64,000 bases of DNA, taken from positions 9,349 through 73,348 of the forward strand of contig DDMS01000060.1 in the NCBI GenBank assembly GCA_002340765.1. The letters are read 5' to 3'. The translations under genes were made by a program, and so were the position numbers. Positions 44,431 through 54,131 of the stretch are shown here, one piece after another. The notes below the pieces were generated by a model. The model had not been told where the DNA came from. It made no database searches and worked only from the letters and a program-made list of their open reading frames with translations. The stretch comes from Flavobacteriaceae bacterium UBA2540. GTDB lineage: Bacteria > Bacteroidota > Bacteroidia > Flavobacteriales > Flavobacteriaceae. The first letter of the stretch is position 1. The number at the start of each line of letters is the position of its first letter.

Positions 44431-45174
44431 TTATGACATTCCACCATCTACAGAAAGCGTTTGCCCTGTGATGTAAGAACTCATGTCTGAAGCTAGGAAA
44501 ACACAGGAATTTGCAATATCTTCTGGCTGTCCTCCTCTTTTTAAAGGAATGGAATCTCGCCAACCTTGCACTACTTTTTCATCTAATTTATCTGTCATTT
44601 CAGTTTCAATAAAACCAGGAGCAATCACGTTGCTTCGTACATTTCTTGAACCTAATTCCAAGGCAACAGATTTCGAAAAACCGATAATTCCAGCTTTTGA
44701 AGCAGCATAATTTGCTTGACCCGCATTTCCTTTTAACCCAACCACAGAACTTATATTGATAATTGAGCCATTTCGTTGTTTCATCATTGGACGAATCACT
44801 GCTTTAGTTAAATTAAATACTGATTTTAAATTCACCTCAATTACGGAATCAAAATCCTCCTCAGAAATTCGCATTAAAAGGTTGTCTTTGGTAATTCCTG
44901 CATTGTTTACCAAAATATCAATAGTACCAAATTCTTCCAATACATTTTTTACCAATTCCTGAGCAGCATCAAAATTAGCTGCATTGGATTGATACCCTTT
45001 TGCTGAAATTCCAAATGATTTTAATTCATTTTGCAAGGCAGTTGCAGCTTCTACTGAAGAGTTAAACGTAAAAGCAACATTGGCTCCTTGTTTGGCAAAT
45101 TCAATCGCAATTCCTCTTCCAATTCCTCGAGTAGCTCCAGTGATGATCGCTGTTTTATTTTCTAAAAGTTTCAT
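44431..45174 (-). CDS. fabG: 3-oxoacyl-ACP reductase
   Basis: The 247-aa short-chain dehydrogenase reduces 3-oxoacyl-ACP in fatty acid elongation. It has the NADPH loop TGATRGIGRGIA, NNAG, and the catalytic Ser-Tyr-Lys in ISSVVGLKGNAGQANYAASKAG. The C-terminus GQTLSVDGGMS is typical. I chose the ATG at 45174 (MKLLENKTAIITG); three codons further upstream there is another ATG. A -7 box precedes it. It stands apart from other fab genes here. Confidence 0.92.
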   Translation of the reverse strand: MKLLENKTAIITGATRGIGRGIAIEFAKQGANVAFTFNSSVEAATALQNELKSFGISAKGYQSNAANFDAAQELVKNVLEEFGTIDILVNNAGITKDNLLMRISEEDFDSVIEVNLKSVFNLTKAVIRPMMKQRNGSIINISSVVGLKGNAGQANYAASKAGIIGFSKSVALELGSRNVRSNVIAPGFIETEMTDKLDEKVVQGWRDSIPLKRGGQPEDIANSCVFLASDMSSYITGQTLSVDGGMS

Positions 45175-45194
45175 TTTATTCATGTTTAAAGTTC

Positions 45195-45202
45195 CAAAGA
45201 TA
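45195..45202 (-). promoter_or_regulatory. -7 box of fabG
   Basis: TATCTTTG on the minus strand (45202-45195) matches TAnnTTTG, 20 bp upstream of the chosen ATG. No TTG is seen at 17-23 bp. Confidence 0.45.
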
Positions 45203-45321
45203 GTTTTTTTTAAGAAAAAAATTTTTTGAAAGCATGTTTTAATTATTTTTGTAAAATAGAAACTATTGTGCTATGGATCAATAAAATAGCTTTAAAAACT
45301 AACTAATCAAAATTCTATCTT

Positions 45322-47889
45322 ATGAAAAAAAAAATTACACTAATGCTATTATTGGCATCAATTGTAACATTTTCACAATCGATTAATTACAAAAATGCCT
45401 CTTCGAAAATAGGAAGTAACTTTTATGAAATCGTCGCAAAAAAGCGTGCTGAAATCAAAAATCTACACGCTAAAAAAGTCGTTTCAAGATCAGACATCAA
45501 GGCAATGAAACATTTTGAAAGATGGGCTTATTATTGGAGAGACCGCGTAAATGCTGATGGGTCTTTTCCCTCGGCTTTGGAAGGTTGGAAAAATGCTGGC
45601 TTACTTGGTGGAAAATCAGTTTTGAATCAAAATCAATCAAAATTGTCTCAAGAGAACTGGACAAATATTGGTCCTCAAAGCAATCCTGATGCAAATGGTT
45701 ATCCAAATCCACCAAAATTAGGCAGATTGAATGCTTTTTGGAGATATGTAAATGCAGGAAATGCCAATAATAATGTGCTAATTGTAGGTGCTCCAACTGG
45801 AGGCATATGGAAATCGATAGATAATGGCGCAACTTGGTCTCCAAAATTTGACACTTTTGCAGGTATTGGAATTACTGATATCAAAGGCTCATCAACTTCA
45901 ACCACAAGTCCAGGCGTTTTGTACGCAACAACAGGTGACTATGATGGACTCACAGCTCTCAATTCTATTGGAGTGTATAAATCTACTGATATGGGGGAAT
46001 CTTGGACTGCAACAGGATTGAATTTGAGCTTGACCGAAGAAAAATTGTTGGGGCATTTGGTAGTGATCGACGACAACACAGTAGTGGCTGCTACTGCCAA
46101 TGATATTATGAGAACTGCTGATGGTGGTGCTACTTGGAACTCTGTTTATACTCTTGGTGGAGGTAACGTGTATTTTGGAAGAATGGCTGCTCACGGATCA
46201 ACTATTGTGGCAACAGATGCTTATGAAGGCGTTTATTTTTCTACTGATCATGGAATTAATTGGACTGAAATGATATCAGCCAATGCATATGGAAAATATG
46301 CCGTAACTGCGGATGAAAACGGAAACTTTTTTATTCAAGACAAAACAGGACAAATAAAAGCTTTAAGTTTGGCAGGTGCGGGTTCCGTAACGAATGTTGG
46401 AATAAAACCTGCTGATTATGATCCACAATGGGGATATAATCAAGTTTTGGTGAAAAGAAATGGTTTTTTCTTGGAAGGTTCTGTAAACGCAAATTCAAGT
46501 AATGACAATGGTGCAAGTTGGTATACTTCATTAAATGGATACAAAACAGATGCTAGTGATCCTGGAGTTTATGTACATCCTGATCATCATCAAGCAGGAT
46601 ATTTAGATGAAGGTCTGTCTTTTTGGAGTGCCAACGATGGAGGCTTGTATTTTATCAATTATAGCAGCCCAACAGACCAATCACCAACCACAGTGTATAA
46701 ATCAAATGGTGTTGTGGTGACTCAAATTTATACGATTTCTATCAATCCATCCTCTGGAAATAATGATGATTTTATGATGGCAAATCAAGATAATGATGGA
46801 TTTAGTAAAGAAAACGGAACTTGGGTAAGTGTCGAAGTTGGTGATGGTGTTTGCTCTGCAATTGATTATACAAATTCTGGAATTCGTTATTTAGGTGGTC
46901 AATATGGGTATTTAACTCGCTCAGACAATACAGGTTATTCAGGAAATTTTGAGGGAAATCCAATTCCAAAACCCGCTGACGGAGAATTTGTTTGGCCTTT
47001 TAGTTTGCATACTTCAACTTCTACAACCGCTTTTGGTGGTTTTGATGATTTGTATAAATCAACAAATATTTCAACCACAATGAGTCAAAACCCAAATGAT
47101 ATTTGGACAAAATTAAATGCGGGAGTTGGAAGCCCAACTTCATTTGACAATCAAGGAGAATTTATAGCTGTTGTTGGTACAGATGGAATTTCTCAATCAA
47201 GTAATGGTGGAAATTCTTGGATTGCCATGACACAACCTGCGGGTCAGCTAGTAAACTCATTTTCTATTGATGCAGCAAGTACTTCTGGAAATACAATCTA
47301 CGCTACTGTTGTGGCTTATAATGCAAATAACAAAGTATTTAAATCTACCAATGGTGGCGCAACTTGGACAAATATCTCAGGAGATTTGCCAAATATTTTG
47401 ATGAAAAAAATATTATTCAAACAAAATCAAAGTAGTGAATATCTATTCGTTGGTACTGAATTGGGAGTTTATTTCAGTATTAATGGAGGAACAAATTGGA
47501 GTAAATTAGGTGCAAATCTTCCAAATGTGATTGTAAACGATTTGAAAATAAATTATTTAAATGATAAATTATACATCGGAACTTATGGAAGAGGTCTGTG
47601 GGAAATCAACATAGCCAATGAAACTTTAGGTACTGAGGAAGTTGGCTTTGATACCAAACCAACTATTTATCCAAATCCTGTAAATGACAATCGTTTAAAT
47701 GTTCGTTTGTCTTCAATGAACGCTCCTGTTGACTATGTTATTTATAATGTTGTGGGCGGTGTTGTTTCAAGAGGCACTTTCAAACAGATAGAAAATAAAG
47801 TTGCTTTGGAACACATCTCTAAAGGAATGTACATTCTTAAATTGAGTGAGGGAAATAAGGTATTTACTCATAAATTTGTTGTTCAATAA
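45322..47889 (+). CDS. T9SS-exported Asp-box/sortilin-like beta-propeller protein
   Basis: The 855-aa secreted protein has a signal peptide at residues 1-18. A helical segment follows (about 45-110), then a repeat region with Asp-box-like motifs: SIDNGATWS, STDMGESWTA, TADGGATWNS, STDHGINWTE, SNGGNSWIAM, STNGGATWTN and SINGGTNWSK. This pattern is that of VPS10/sortilin-type or sialidase-like propellers; no sialidase active site is apparent. The C-terminus is a type A sorting domain (PTIYPNPVNDNRLNV...SKGMYILKLSEGN). It may be a surface adhesin or carbohydrate-binding protein. The next gene starts directly after its stop. Confidence 0.88.
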   Translation: MKKKITLMLLLASIVTFSQSINYKNASSKIGSNFYEIVAKKRAEIKNLHAKKVVSRSDIKAMKHFERWAYYWRDRVNADGSFPSALEGWKNAGLLGGKSVLNQNQSKLSQENWTNIGPQSNPDANGYPNPPKLGRLNAFWRYVNAGNANNNVLIVGAPTGGIWKSIDNGATWSPKFDTFAGIGITDIKGSSTSTTSPGVLYATTGDYDGLTALNSIGVYKSTDMGESWTATGLNLSLTEEKLLGHLVVIDDNTVVAATANDIMRTADGGATWNSVYTLGGGNVYFGRMAAHGSTIVATDAYEGVYFSTDHGINWTEMISANAYGKYAVTADENGNFFIQDKTGQIKALSLAGAGSVTNVGIKPADYDPQWGYNQVLVKRNGFFLEGSVNANSSNDNGASWYTSLNGYKTDASDPGVYVHPDHHQAGYLDEGLSFWSANDGGLYFINYSSPTDQSPTTVYKSNGVVVTQIYTISINPSSGNNDDFMMANQDNDGFSKENGTWVSVEVGDGVCSAIDYTNSGIRYLGGQYGYLTRSDNTGYSGNFEGNPIPKPADGEFVWPFSLHTSTSTTAFGGFDDLYKSTNISTTMSQNPNDIWTKLNAGVGSPTSFDNQGEFIAVVGTDGISQSSNGGNSWIAMTQPAGQLVNSFSIDAASTSGNTIYATVVAYNANNKVFKSTNGGATWTNISGDLPNILMKKILFKQNQSSEYLFVGTELGVYFSINGGTNWSKLGANLPNVIVNDLKINYLNDKLYIGTYGRGLWEINIANETLGTEEVGFDTKPTIYPNPVNDNRLNVRLSSMNAPVDYVIYNVVGGVVSRGTFKQIENKVALEHISKGMYILKLSEGNKVFTHKFVVQ

Positions 47890-48306
47890 ATGAAGTTACT
47901 AAAATCAACTGGAATATTATTTGGAATTACTTTTGTATTACTCTCTTGTAGTAGTGCAAAGGTAATTTCTACTGAAAAAATTGAAGTAATTCCTGGAGTT
48001 ATCAATTCGGAATTGTATTACAGATTTGTAATAGAAATTAAAACCACCAAAGAAACTTATTTTAGGTCAATTTCTCTAAATAGCTATGAGATAAGAAGTT
48101 TTTCTATTATTGATGCAATCACCAATTTGCAGAGCGATTCAAAAAAATTATATCCAAAAGGAAATTATCGTTTGCAATTTGAACTTCCCAAAGATAAAGT
48201 GCTCAAGGACAAAAAAGATATTTTGAAATTGAGCATTGAACAACAAGGAAAAGCCATTTTATTGACATCCGAAGTTGACACAATCAAAATACTCAAACTT
48301 CGATAA
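47890..48306 (+). CDS. Small putative lipoprotein of unknown function
   Basis: The 138-aa protein has a lipoprotein signal (ILFGITFVLLSCSS, Cys near residue 20) and a beta-rich remainder (YYRFVIEIKTTKETYFRSISL, LQFELPKDKVLKDKKDIL). I recognise no family. The ATG follows the stop of the T9SS protein without a gap, so the two are co-translated and may work together at the cell surface. Confidence 0.75.
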   Translation: MKLLKSTGILFGITFVLLSCSSAKVISTEKIEVIPGVINSELYYRFVIEIKTTKETYFRSISLNSYEIRSFSIIDAITNLQSDSKKLYPKGNYRLQFELPKDKVLKDKKDILKLSIEQQGKAILLTSEVDTIKILKLR

Positions 48307-48322
48307 AAACATTTAATTTCAT

Positions 48323-48358
48323 AAAAAAGTCCATTGAAATTAATCAATGGACTTTTTT
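48323..48358. terminator. Bidirectional terminator between the lipoprotein gene and sucD
   Basis: AAAAAAGTCCATTGA (48323-48337) and TCAATGGACTTTTTT (48344-48358) pair perfectly over 15 bp with a 6-nt loop. Runs of A and T on each side suit both convergent transcripts. Confidence 0.92.
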
Positions 48359-48382
48359 GTTTATATAATTTAAAATTTTAGA

Positions 48383-49255
48383 TTATTTCAGCACACTTGC
48401 AACCATAACTCCAATTTTAGCAGGAGAACTTACAACGTGAATTCCGTTTTCAGCTAAAATTTTCATTTTAGCTTGTGCAGTATCATCAGCACCACCAACA
48501 ATTGCGCCTGCATGACCCATGGTTCTTCCTGCAGGAGCTGTTTGCCCAGCAATAAAACCAACTACAGGTTTTCTATTTCCGTCAGCTTTGATCCATTGTG
48601 CAGCTTCTGCCTCTAGATTTCCACCAATTTCACCAATCATCACAATTGCATGAGTTTCATCATCATTCATTAACATTTCAACAGCTTCCTTTGTTGTTGT
48701 TCCAATAATTGGATCACCACCAATTCCAATTGCAGTTGAAATTCCAAAACCTTGTTTTACAACCTGATCAGCAGCTTCATAAGTCAATGTTCCTGATTTT
48801 GAGACAATGCCTACATTTCCTTTTTTGAAAATAAACCCTGGCATAATTCCAACTTTAGCTTCATCAGGAGTGATGACACCTGGACAATTTGGCCCAATCA
48901 ATCTACACTCTTTATTTGAAATATATGCTTTCACTTTAGCCATGTCAGAAGTGGGAATTCCTTCAGTAATACAAATAATTACTTTGATGCCAGCTTCAGC
49001 AGCTTCCATAATTGCGTCTGCAGCAAAAGCTGGTGGTACAAAAATGATTGAAATATCAGCAGCAGCTTTATCAACAGCTTCTTTTACAGTATTGAAAACA
49101 GGTTTGCCTAAGTGCTCTTGACCCCCTTTTCCTGGAGTGACTCCTCCAACAACATTGGTTCCATAATCAATCATTTGACCTGCGTGAAAAGTACCTTCAC
49201 TTCCTGTAAAACCTTGAACGATAATTTTTGAATTTTTGTTTACTAAAACACTCAT
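48383..49255 (-). CDS. sucD: Succinyl-CoA ligase, ADP-forming, alpha subunit
   Basis: The 290-aa TCA-cycle enzyme subunit binds CoA ([18 protein letters not shown], residues about 14-32). It carries the active-site His in [10 protein letters not shown], phosphorylated during catalysis. GPNCPG and [13 protein letters not shown] are also conserved. The partner sucC is not in this window, as is usual where the two are not adjacent. A -7 box precedes it. Confidence 0.95.
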   Translation of the reverse strand: MSVLVNKNSKIIVQGFTGSEGTFHAGQMIDYGTNVVGGVTPGKGGQEHLGKPVFNTVKEAVDKAAADISIIFVPPAFAADAIMEAAEAGIKVIICITEGIPTSDMAKVKAYISNKECRLIGPNCPGVITPDEAKVGIMPGFIFKKGNVGIVSKSGTLTYEAADQVVKQGFGISTAIGIGGDPIIGTTTKEAVEMLMNDDETHAIVMIGEIGGNLEAEAAQWIKADGNRKPVVGFIAGQTAPAGRTMGHAGAIVGGADDTAQAKMKILAENGIHVVSSPAKIGVMVASVLK

Positions 49256-49278
49256 TGTTTGTTTTTTATTTTGTTGTG

Positions 49279-49286
49279 CAAAAGTA
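49279..49286 (-). promoter_or_regulatory. -7 box of sucD
   Basis: TACTTTTG on the minus strand (49286-49279) matches TAnnTTTG, 23 bp upstream of the sucD ATG. It indicates that sucD is separate from the lpxD-efp block. No TTG is seen at the expected distance. Confidence 0.45.
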
Positions 49287-49314
49287 GTTCTTTGAAGTTT
49301 TTAAAAAACCATTT

Positions 49315-50241
49315 TTAAGAATTCTTTCTGTCTTTTAAGAATAGTCTAATAGATGCCATTTCTTTTAATTTTTCTCTTGATTCTGCAATTGGAGTTCCAA
49401 AATAGGTTTTTTCTCCAGCAACAGATTTTGTAACCCCTGTTTGTCCTAAAATAATCGCTCCTTTTCCAATGGTGATTCCACTATTTGTACCAACTTGTCC
49501 CCAAATAGTTACCTCATCTTCGATAATTACACAGCCGGCAATACCAGTTTGAGAAGCAATCAAGCATTTTTTTCCAATTATAGTATCATGTCCAACATGC
49601 ACTTGATTATCAATTTTTGTTCCTTCTTTGATGGTTGTATCTCCTGTTACCCCTCTGTCAATCGTGCAGGAAGCACCCAAATCAACATTGTCTTCGATCA
49701 CAACGCGACCACAAGAAATCAATTTATCAAAACCAGTTTCACGTTTTTTGTAATAAAAAGCATCAGCTCCTAAAACTGTATTTGCATGAATCGTAACATT
49801 ATTTCCAATAATTGTATTGTCATAAATTGAAACATTTGGATGAATCATACAATTATTGCCAATTTTCACATGATTTCCGAGAAAAACGTTTGGCTGAATC
49901 ACAGTTCCTTCTCCAATAATTGAAGTTTCTGAAATGCTAATTTTTGACGCAATAAAAGGATTGAAGTAAATAGTTAATTTGTTAAAATCACGAAAAGGAT
50001 CATCAGAAATTAGCAAGGCTTTTCCTTCAGGGCAATCCACTTTTTTATTGATTAAAACAACTGTTGCGACAGAATTTAGCGCCTTATCATAATACTTTGG
50101 ATGGTCTACAAAAACAATATCTCCTTCACGAACAACATGTATTTCATTGATGCCATTTACTGGAAAATTTTCATTTCCAATATATTGACAATTAATAATT
50201 TGGGATACTTCTTTTAAAGTATAAGTTCTGTAAAAATTCAA
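49315..50241 (-). CDS. LpxD-like N-acyltransferase paralogue
   Basis: The 308-aa protein has an N-terminal UDP-binding-like region (LKEVSQIINCQYIGNENFPVNGI...GDIVFVDHPKYYDKAL) and a left-handed beta-helix of hexapeptide repeats (IGNNVTIHANTVLGADAF). NQVHVGHDTIIG aligns with the catalytic His region of LpxD. It is shorter than LpxD at 53.0 kb (345 aa) and lacks part of its C-terminal helix. It may acylate a related nucleotide sugar or have another role; the true LpxD is the other copy. It lies last in the lpx-efp block. Confidence 0.75.
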   Translation of the reverse strand: MNFYRTYTLKEVSQIINCQYIGNENFPVNGINEIHVVREGDIVFVDHPKYYDKALNSVATVVLINKKVDCPEGKALLISDDPFRDFNKLTIYFNPFIASKISISETSIIGEGTVIQPNVFLGNHVKIGNNCMIHPNVSIYDNTIIGNNVTIHANTVLGADAFYYKKRETGFDKLISCGRVVIEDNVDLGASCTIDRGVTGDTTIKEGTKIDNQVHVGHDTIIGKKCLIASQTGIAGCVIIEDEVTIWGQVGTNSGITIGKGAIILGQTGVTKSVAGEKTYFGTPIAESREKLKEMASIRLFLKDRKNS

Positions 50242-50290
50242 AGTGAATTTGGGATTTTAGAAGTTTTATTGATGCTGAAATCTTAGAAAA

Positions 50291-50857
50291 TTAATCTTTA
50301 ATTCGTTCTTGATATGTTCCTTTAGCGGTTTCAATTTTAATCTTATCACCTTCATTGATAAACAATGGAACGTTCACTGTTGCGCCAGTTTCAACAGTGG
50401 CAAGTTTTGTTGCATTAGTTGCAGTATTTCCTTTTACTCCAGGTTCAGCATGCGTTACTAAAAGAACAACACTTTGGGGCATCTCAACAGAAAGAGGCAT
50501 ATTGTCTTCAGTATTAATTATAATGGTTACAATTTCTCCTTCCTTCATCAACTCAGGAACATCCAATGCACTTTTTGGCAATTGAATTTGAGTATAATCC
50601 TCTTCATTCATAAAATAATAGGTATCACCTTCATTATATAAGTATTGAAATTTATGTGTTTCAACTCGTACGTCTTCAATTTTTCTTCCAGCAGGAAACG
50701 TGTTATCAATGATTTTTCCGCTAGTCACACTTTTAAGTTTTGTTCTCACAAAAGCAGGACCTTTACCTGGTTTTACGTGTAAAAATTCTATAATTTTAAA
50801 AATATCGTTGTTATATCGGATACACAATCCATTTCTGATATCTGAAGTAGTTGCCAT
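50291..50857 (-). CDS. efp: Elongation factor P
   Basis: The 188-aa three-domain factor rescues ribosomes stalled at polyproline. The conserved tip loop reads HVKPGKGPAF with Lys32 at the site modified in other bacteria. I see no EpmA/EpmB, YmfI or EarP gene in the window, so modification is unknown. The C-terminal OB domain ends DGDKIKIETAKGTY-like (EGDKIKIETAKGTYQERI). It sits between lpxA and the lpxD paralogue, with short gaps. Confidence 0.95.
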   Translation of the reverse strand: MATTSDIRNGLCIRYNNDIFKIIEFLHVKPGKGPAFVRTKLKSVTSGKIIDNTFPAGRKIEDVRVETHKFQYLYNEGDTYYFMNEEDYTQIQLPKSALDVPELMKEGEIVTIIINTEDNMPLSVEMPQSVVLLVTHAEPGVKGNTATNATKLATVETGATVNVPLFINEGDKIKIETAKGTYQERIKD

Positions 50858-50872
50858 TAAATTTGTTGTTTA

Positions 50873-51658
50873 TTAATTTATTTTTGAATATCCTTTCATA
50901 ATTCCACGATGCGATTCTTTGATAAATTGAATAATTTCATCACGCTCAGGAGTAGCCTCCATTTCAGCTTCAATGATATCAATCGCTTGCGAATAATTGT
51001 AGTTTCTTTGAAATAAAATTCTATAGATGTTTTGAATTTCTCTTATTTTTTCGGTTGTATAACCTCTTCTTCTCAATCCAACAGAGTTAATTCCTACATA
51101 AGAAAGAGGTTCTCTTGCTGCCTTTACAAATGGAGGAACATCTTTTCTAACCAATGAACCACCAGTCACAAAAGCGTGTTTTCCTACTGATGCAAATTGA
51201 TGCACTGCAACCATTCCTGCCAAAACAACATTATCTCCAATTGATACATGACCAGCCAAAGTAGTATTATTAGAAAAAATGCAGTTATCACCAACAAAAC
51301 AATCATGCGCAATGTGGCAATAAGCCATGATCAAACAGTTGTTACCAACCACAGTTTTCATTCTATCTCTGGTACCTCTATTGATAGTAACGCATTCTCT
51401 AATCGTAACATTATCACCAATTTCAACAGTAGTTTCTTCATCATCAAACTTTAAATCTTGAGGAATTGCTGATATAATTGCACCAGGAAAAATTCGACAA
51501 TTTTCGCCAATTCTTGCACCCTCCATAATCGTTACGTTAGAACCTATCCAAGTTCCTGAACCGATAACTACATTGTTATGAATGGTTGTAAAAGGTTCAA
51601 TAACAACATTTCTTGCTATTTTTGCTTGGGGATGAACGTACGCTAATGGCTGGTTCAT
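50873..51658 (-). CDS. lpxA: UDP-N-acetylglucosamine acyltransferase
   Basis: The 261-aa enzyme adds 3-hydroxyacyl to UDP-GlcNAc, the first step of lipid A synthesis. It shows the left-handed beta-helix repeats (VIEPFTTIHNNVVIGSGTWI), the catalytic His region AYCHIAHDCFVGDNC and the C-terminal helical part with RGYTTEKIREIQNIYRILF. It begins 2 bp after the lpxC-fabZ stop. Confidence 0.95.
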   Translation of the reverse strand: MNQPLAYVHPQAKIARNVVIEPFTTIHNNVVIGSGTWIGSNVTIMEGARIGENCRIFPGAIISAIPQDLKFDDEETTVEIGDNVTIRECVTINRGTRDRMKTVVGNNCLIMAYCHIAHDCFVGDNCIFSNNTTLAGHVSIGDNVVLAGMVAVHQFASVGKHAFVTGGSLVRKDVPPFVKAAREPLSYVGINSVGLRRRGYTTEKIREIQNIYRILFQRNYNYSQAIDIIEAEMEATPERDEIIQFIKESHRGIMKGYSKIN

Positions 51659-51660
51659 AA

Positions 51661-53052
51661 TTACTTAATTTTTGAAATTTGTGCCATTAATTCAGCTTCA
51701 GCTACCAATTTTCCATTAGCATAAGCATAAGCTTGCATGTGGCAAATACCTCTTCTTATTGGGGTAATTAACTCGCACTTGAATATTAAAGTATCACCAG
51801 GCAGTACTTTTTGTTTGAATTTCACATTATCCATTTTCATGAAATATGTCAAATAATTTTCTGGATCAGAAACTGTGCTTAATACTAAAACGCCTCCACA
51901 TTGAGCCATTGCTTCGACTTGTAAAACGCCTGGCATGACAGGTGATCCTGGAAAATGACCTATAAAATAGCCTTCATTCATAGTTACATTTTTCATTCCA
52001 ACCACATGCCTATCAGACAATTCTATAATTCTATCAATCAATAAAAAAGGAGGTCTGTGAGGCAGAATATCCATTATTTTATATATATCATATAATGGTG
52101 GCTCATTCAAATCATAATAAGGAACGTTGTTTCTTTTATCCAACTTAATCAATTTTGACAACTTTTTTGCGAATTGTGTGTTTACCAAATGTCCGGGTTT
52201 GTTGGCTATTACTTTTCCTATAATTCGTGTTCCAACCAAAGCCAAATCACCAATAACGTCAAGTAATTTATGACGTGCAGCTTCATTTGCCCAGTGCAAT
52301 GTTAGGTTGTCTAGAATTCCATTTGGTTTTACAGAAATATGGTCTTTATTAAAAGCTTTTTTGAGTTTTTGCATGGTATTTTCAGACAATTCTTTGTCAA
52401 CATAAACGATTGCATTGTTCAAATCTCCACCTTTGATCAAATCTTTTTCTAATAACATTTCAATTTCATGTAAAAAACTAAATGTTCTAGCAGCAGCAAT
52501 TTCAGTTTTGAAATCAGCCATTTTGTCTAAAGTTGCATTTTGAGTTCCAAGAATTTTCGTTCCAAAATCAACCATTGTTGTTAATTGATATTCATCAGAA
52601 GGCATTAAAATTATTTCACTTCCAGTGACTTCATCTTTATAGGAAATAATTTCTTTTACAATAAACTCTTCAATATTTGCATTTTGTTCTTTAATTCCAG
52701 CTTTTTCTATTGCTTCAACGAAATATTTTGATGAACCATCCATAATTGGAGGTTCAGAGGCGTTAATTTCTATGATTAAATTGTCAATATCCAAACCAAC
52801 TACAGCTGCCAAAACATGCTCAGAAGTTTGAATTTGAACACCATTTTTCTCAAGATTTGTTCCTCTTTGCGTATTAACAACATATTCTGCTAACGCCTCA
52901 ATTTCTGGTTTGCCCTCCAAATCAACTCTCACAAATGAAAATCCGTGATTGATAGGAGCAGGTTTTAAAGTCATTATTACATTGTTTCCAGTGTGCAAAC
53001 CCACACCTGACAATGATATTTCTGATTGTATTGTTTTTTGTTTTTTACTCAT
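51661..53052 (-). CDS. lpxC-fabZ: Bifunctional UDP-3-O-acyl-GlcNAc deacetylase / 3-hydroxyacyl-ACP dehydratase
   Basis: The 463-aa fusion of two enzymes is characteristic of Bacteroidota. LpxC (about 1-305) has the zinc ligands in SEHVLAAV and in AARHKLLDVIGD. FabZ (about 315-463) has the hot-dog fold active site HFPGSPVMPGVLQVEAMAQ. The fusion links lipid A deacetylation with hydroxyacyl-ACP dehydration, which may balance lipid A against phospholipid supply. Its ATG overlaps the lpxD stop by one base (TAATG). Confidence 0.96.
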   Translation of the reverse strand: MSKKQKTIQSEISLSGVGLHTGNNVIMTLKPAPINHGFSFVRVDLEGKPEIEALAEYVVNTQRGTNLEKNGVQIQTSEHVLAAVVGLDIDNLIIEINASEPPIMDGSSKYFVEAIEKAGIKEQNANIEEFIVKEIISYKDEVTGSEIILMPSDEYQLTTMVDFGTKILGTQNATLDKMADFKTEIAAARTFSFLHEIEMLLEKDLIKGGDLNNAIVYVDKELSENTMQKLKKAFNKDHISVKPNGILDNLTLHWANEAARHKLLDVIGDLALVGTRIIGKVIANKPGHLVNTQFAKKLSKLIKLDKRNNVPYYDLNEPPLYDIYKIMDILPHRPPFLLIDRIIELSDRHVVGMKNVTMNEGYFIGHFPGSPVMPGVLQVEAMAQCGGVLVLSTVSDPENYLTYFMKMDNVKFKQKVLPGDTLIFKCELITPIRRGICHMQAYAYANGKLVAEAELMAQISKIK

Positions 53053-54086
53053 TATTTATTATTTTGAGCATTTAATCCTTTTTCTATGTTGTTGACTGCG
53101 CTTACCAGTTTTGGTAAGTTTCTAAAATGAACATAACTTTTATTAAAATCACTATATCCAAAAGCTGGTGAGCCTTGAACAACTTCATTGTCTTTTAAAT
53201 TTTTAGAAATGCCAGATTGTGCTTGAATTTTAACTCCGTTTCCAATTACCAAATGTCCAACAATACCTACTTGTCCACCAATCATACAGTTTTCGCCTAT
53301 TTTAGTTGAGCCAGCAATACCAGTTTGTGCAGCAATAACAGTGTTTTTTCCAATTTCTACATTATGAGCAATTTGGATTTGATTGTCTAATTTTACGCCT
53401 TGTCTTATAATTGTTGAACCCAAAGTGGCTCTGTCAATGGTTGCTCCTGCACCAATATCTACATAATCTTCAATAATTACATTTCCTGTTTGAGGAATAG
53501 CCAAGTAAAATCCTTCTGCATTTGGTGCAAAACCAAAGCCATCCGAACCTATTGCGCAATTTGAATGGATTTTACAGTTGTTTCCAATTTGAGTTTCAGA
53601 ATAAATTTTTACTCCAGAAAAAAACACGCAATTGTCACCAATTACACTATTATCACCAATAAAACAGTTTGGGTAAATTTTCACGTTTTCTCCAATTACT
53701 ACATTTTCTCCAATATAAGTAAATGCTCCAATATATTCGTTTTTACCAATTTTTACGGATTCAGAAATAAAATGAGGTGTTTCTCGACCACTTTTATTAT
53801 TCTTAACTTGGTTGTAAAAGTCAAGTAATTTTGAGAAAGATTCGTAAGCGTTCTCAACTTTTATCAATGTAATATTTAGCTGTTTTTCAGGAACAAAAGT
53901 CTTGTTTACAATAGCAATAGATGCATTTGTAGTGTAAAGATAATGTTGATATTTTGGATTTGATAAAAAGGTTAACGAACCATTTTCACCTTCTTCTATT
54001 TTTGAAAGTTTAAAAACCTCTTCATTGGGATTCCCTTCGATTTCACCGTCTAAAATAGTTGCTATTTTCTCTGCTGTAAATTTCAT
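53052..54086 (-). CDS. lpxD: UDP-3-O-(3-hydroxymyristoyl)glucosamine N-acyltransferase
   Basis: The 344-aa enzyme adds the N-linked hydroxyacyl chain in lipid A synthesis. The N-terminal uridine-binding domain ends near residue 95; the beta-helix has [18 protein letters not shown] and the catalytic region [22 protein letters not shown]-terminal helix ends the protein ([19 protein letters not shown]). I chose the ATG at 54086 because the TTG at 54095 overlaps a -7 box. Confidence 0.95.
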   Translation of the reverse strand: MKFTAEKIATILDGEIEGNPNEEVFKLSKIEEGENGSLTFLSNPKYQHYLYTTNASIAIVNKTFVPEKQLNITLIKVENAYESFSKLLDFYNQVKNNKSGRETPHFISESVKIGKNEYIGAFTYIGENVVIGENVKIYPNCFIGDNSVIGDNCVFFSGVKIYSETQIGNNCKIHSNCAIGSDGFGFAPNAEGFYLAIPQTGNVIIEDYVDIGAGATIDRATLGSTIIRQGVKLDNQIQIAHNVEIGKNTVIAAQTGIAGSTKIGENCMIGGQVGIVGHLVIGNGVKIQAQSGISKNLKDNEVVQGSPAFGYSDFNKSYVHFRNLPKLVSAVNNIEKGLNAQNNK

Positions 54087-54092
54087 CAATTG

Positions 54093-54100
54093 CAAAAGTA
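54093..54100 (-). promoter_or_regulatory. -7 box of the lpxD-lpxC/fabZ-lpxA-efp operon
   Basis: TACTTTTG on the minus strand (54100-54093) matches TAnnTTTG and ends 6 bp upstream of the ATG, which suggests a nearly leaderless mRNA. A TTG is not seen at 17-23 bp. Confidence 0.45.
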
Positions 54101-54131
54101 TAAAAATAATTGTTACTTGACATCATTCCAT

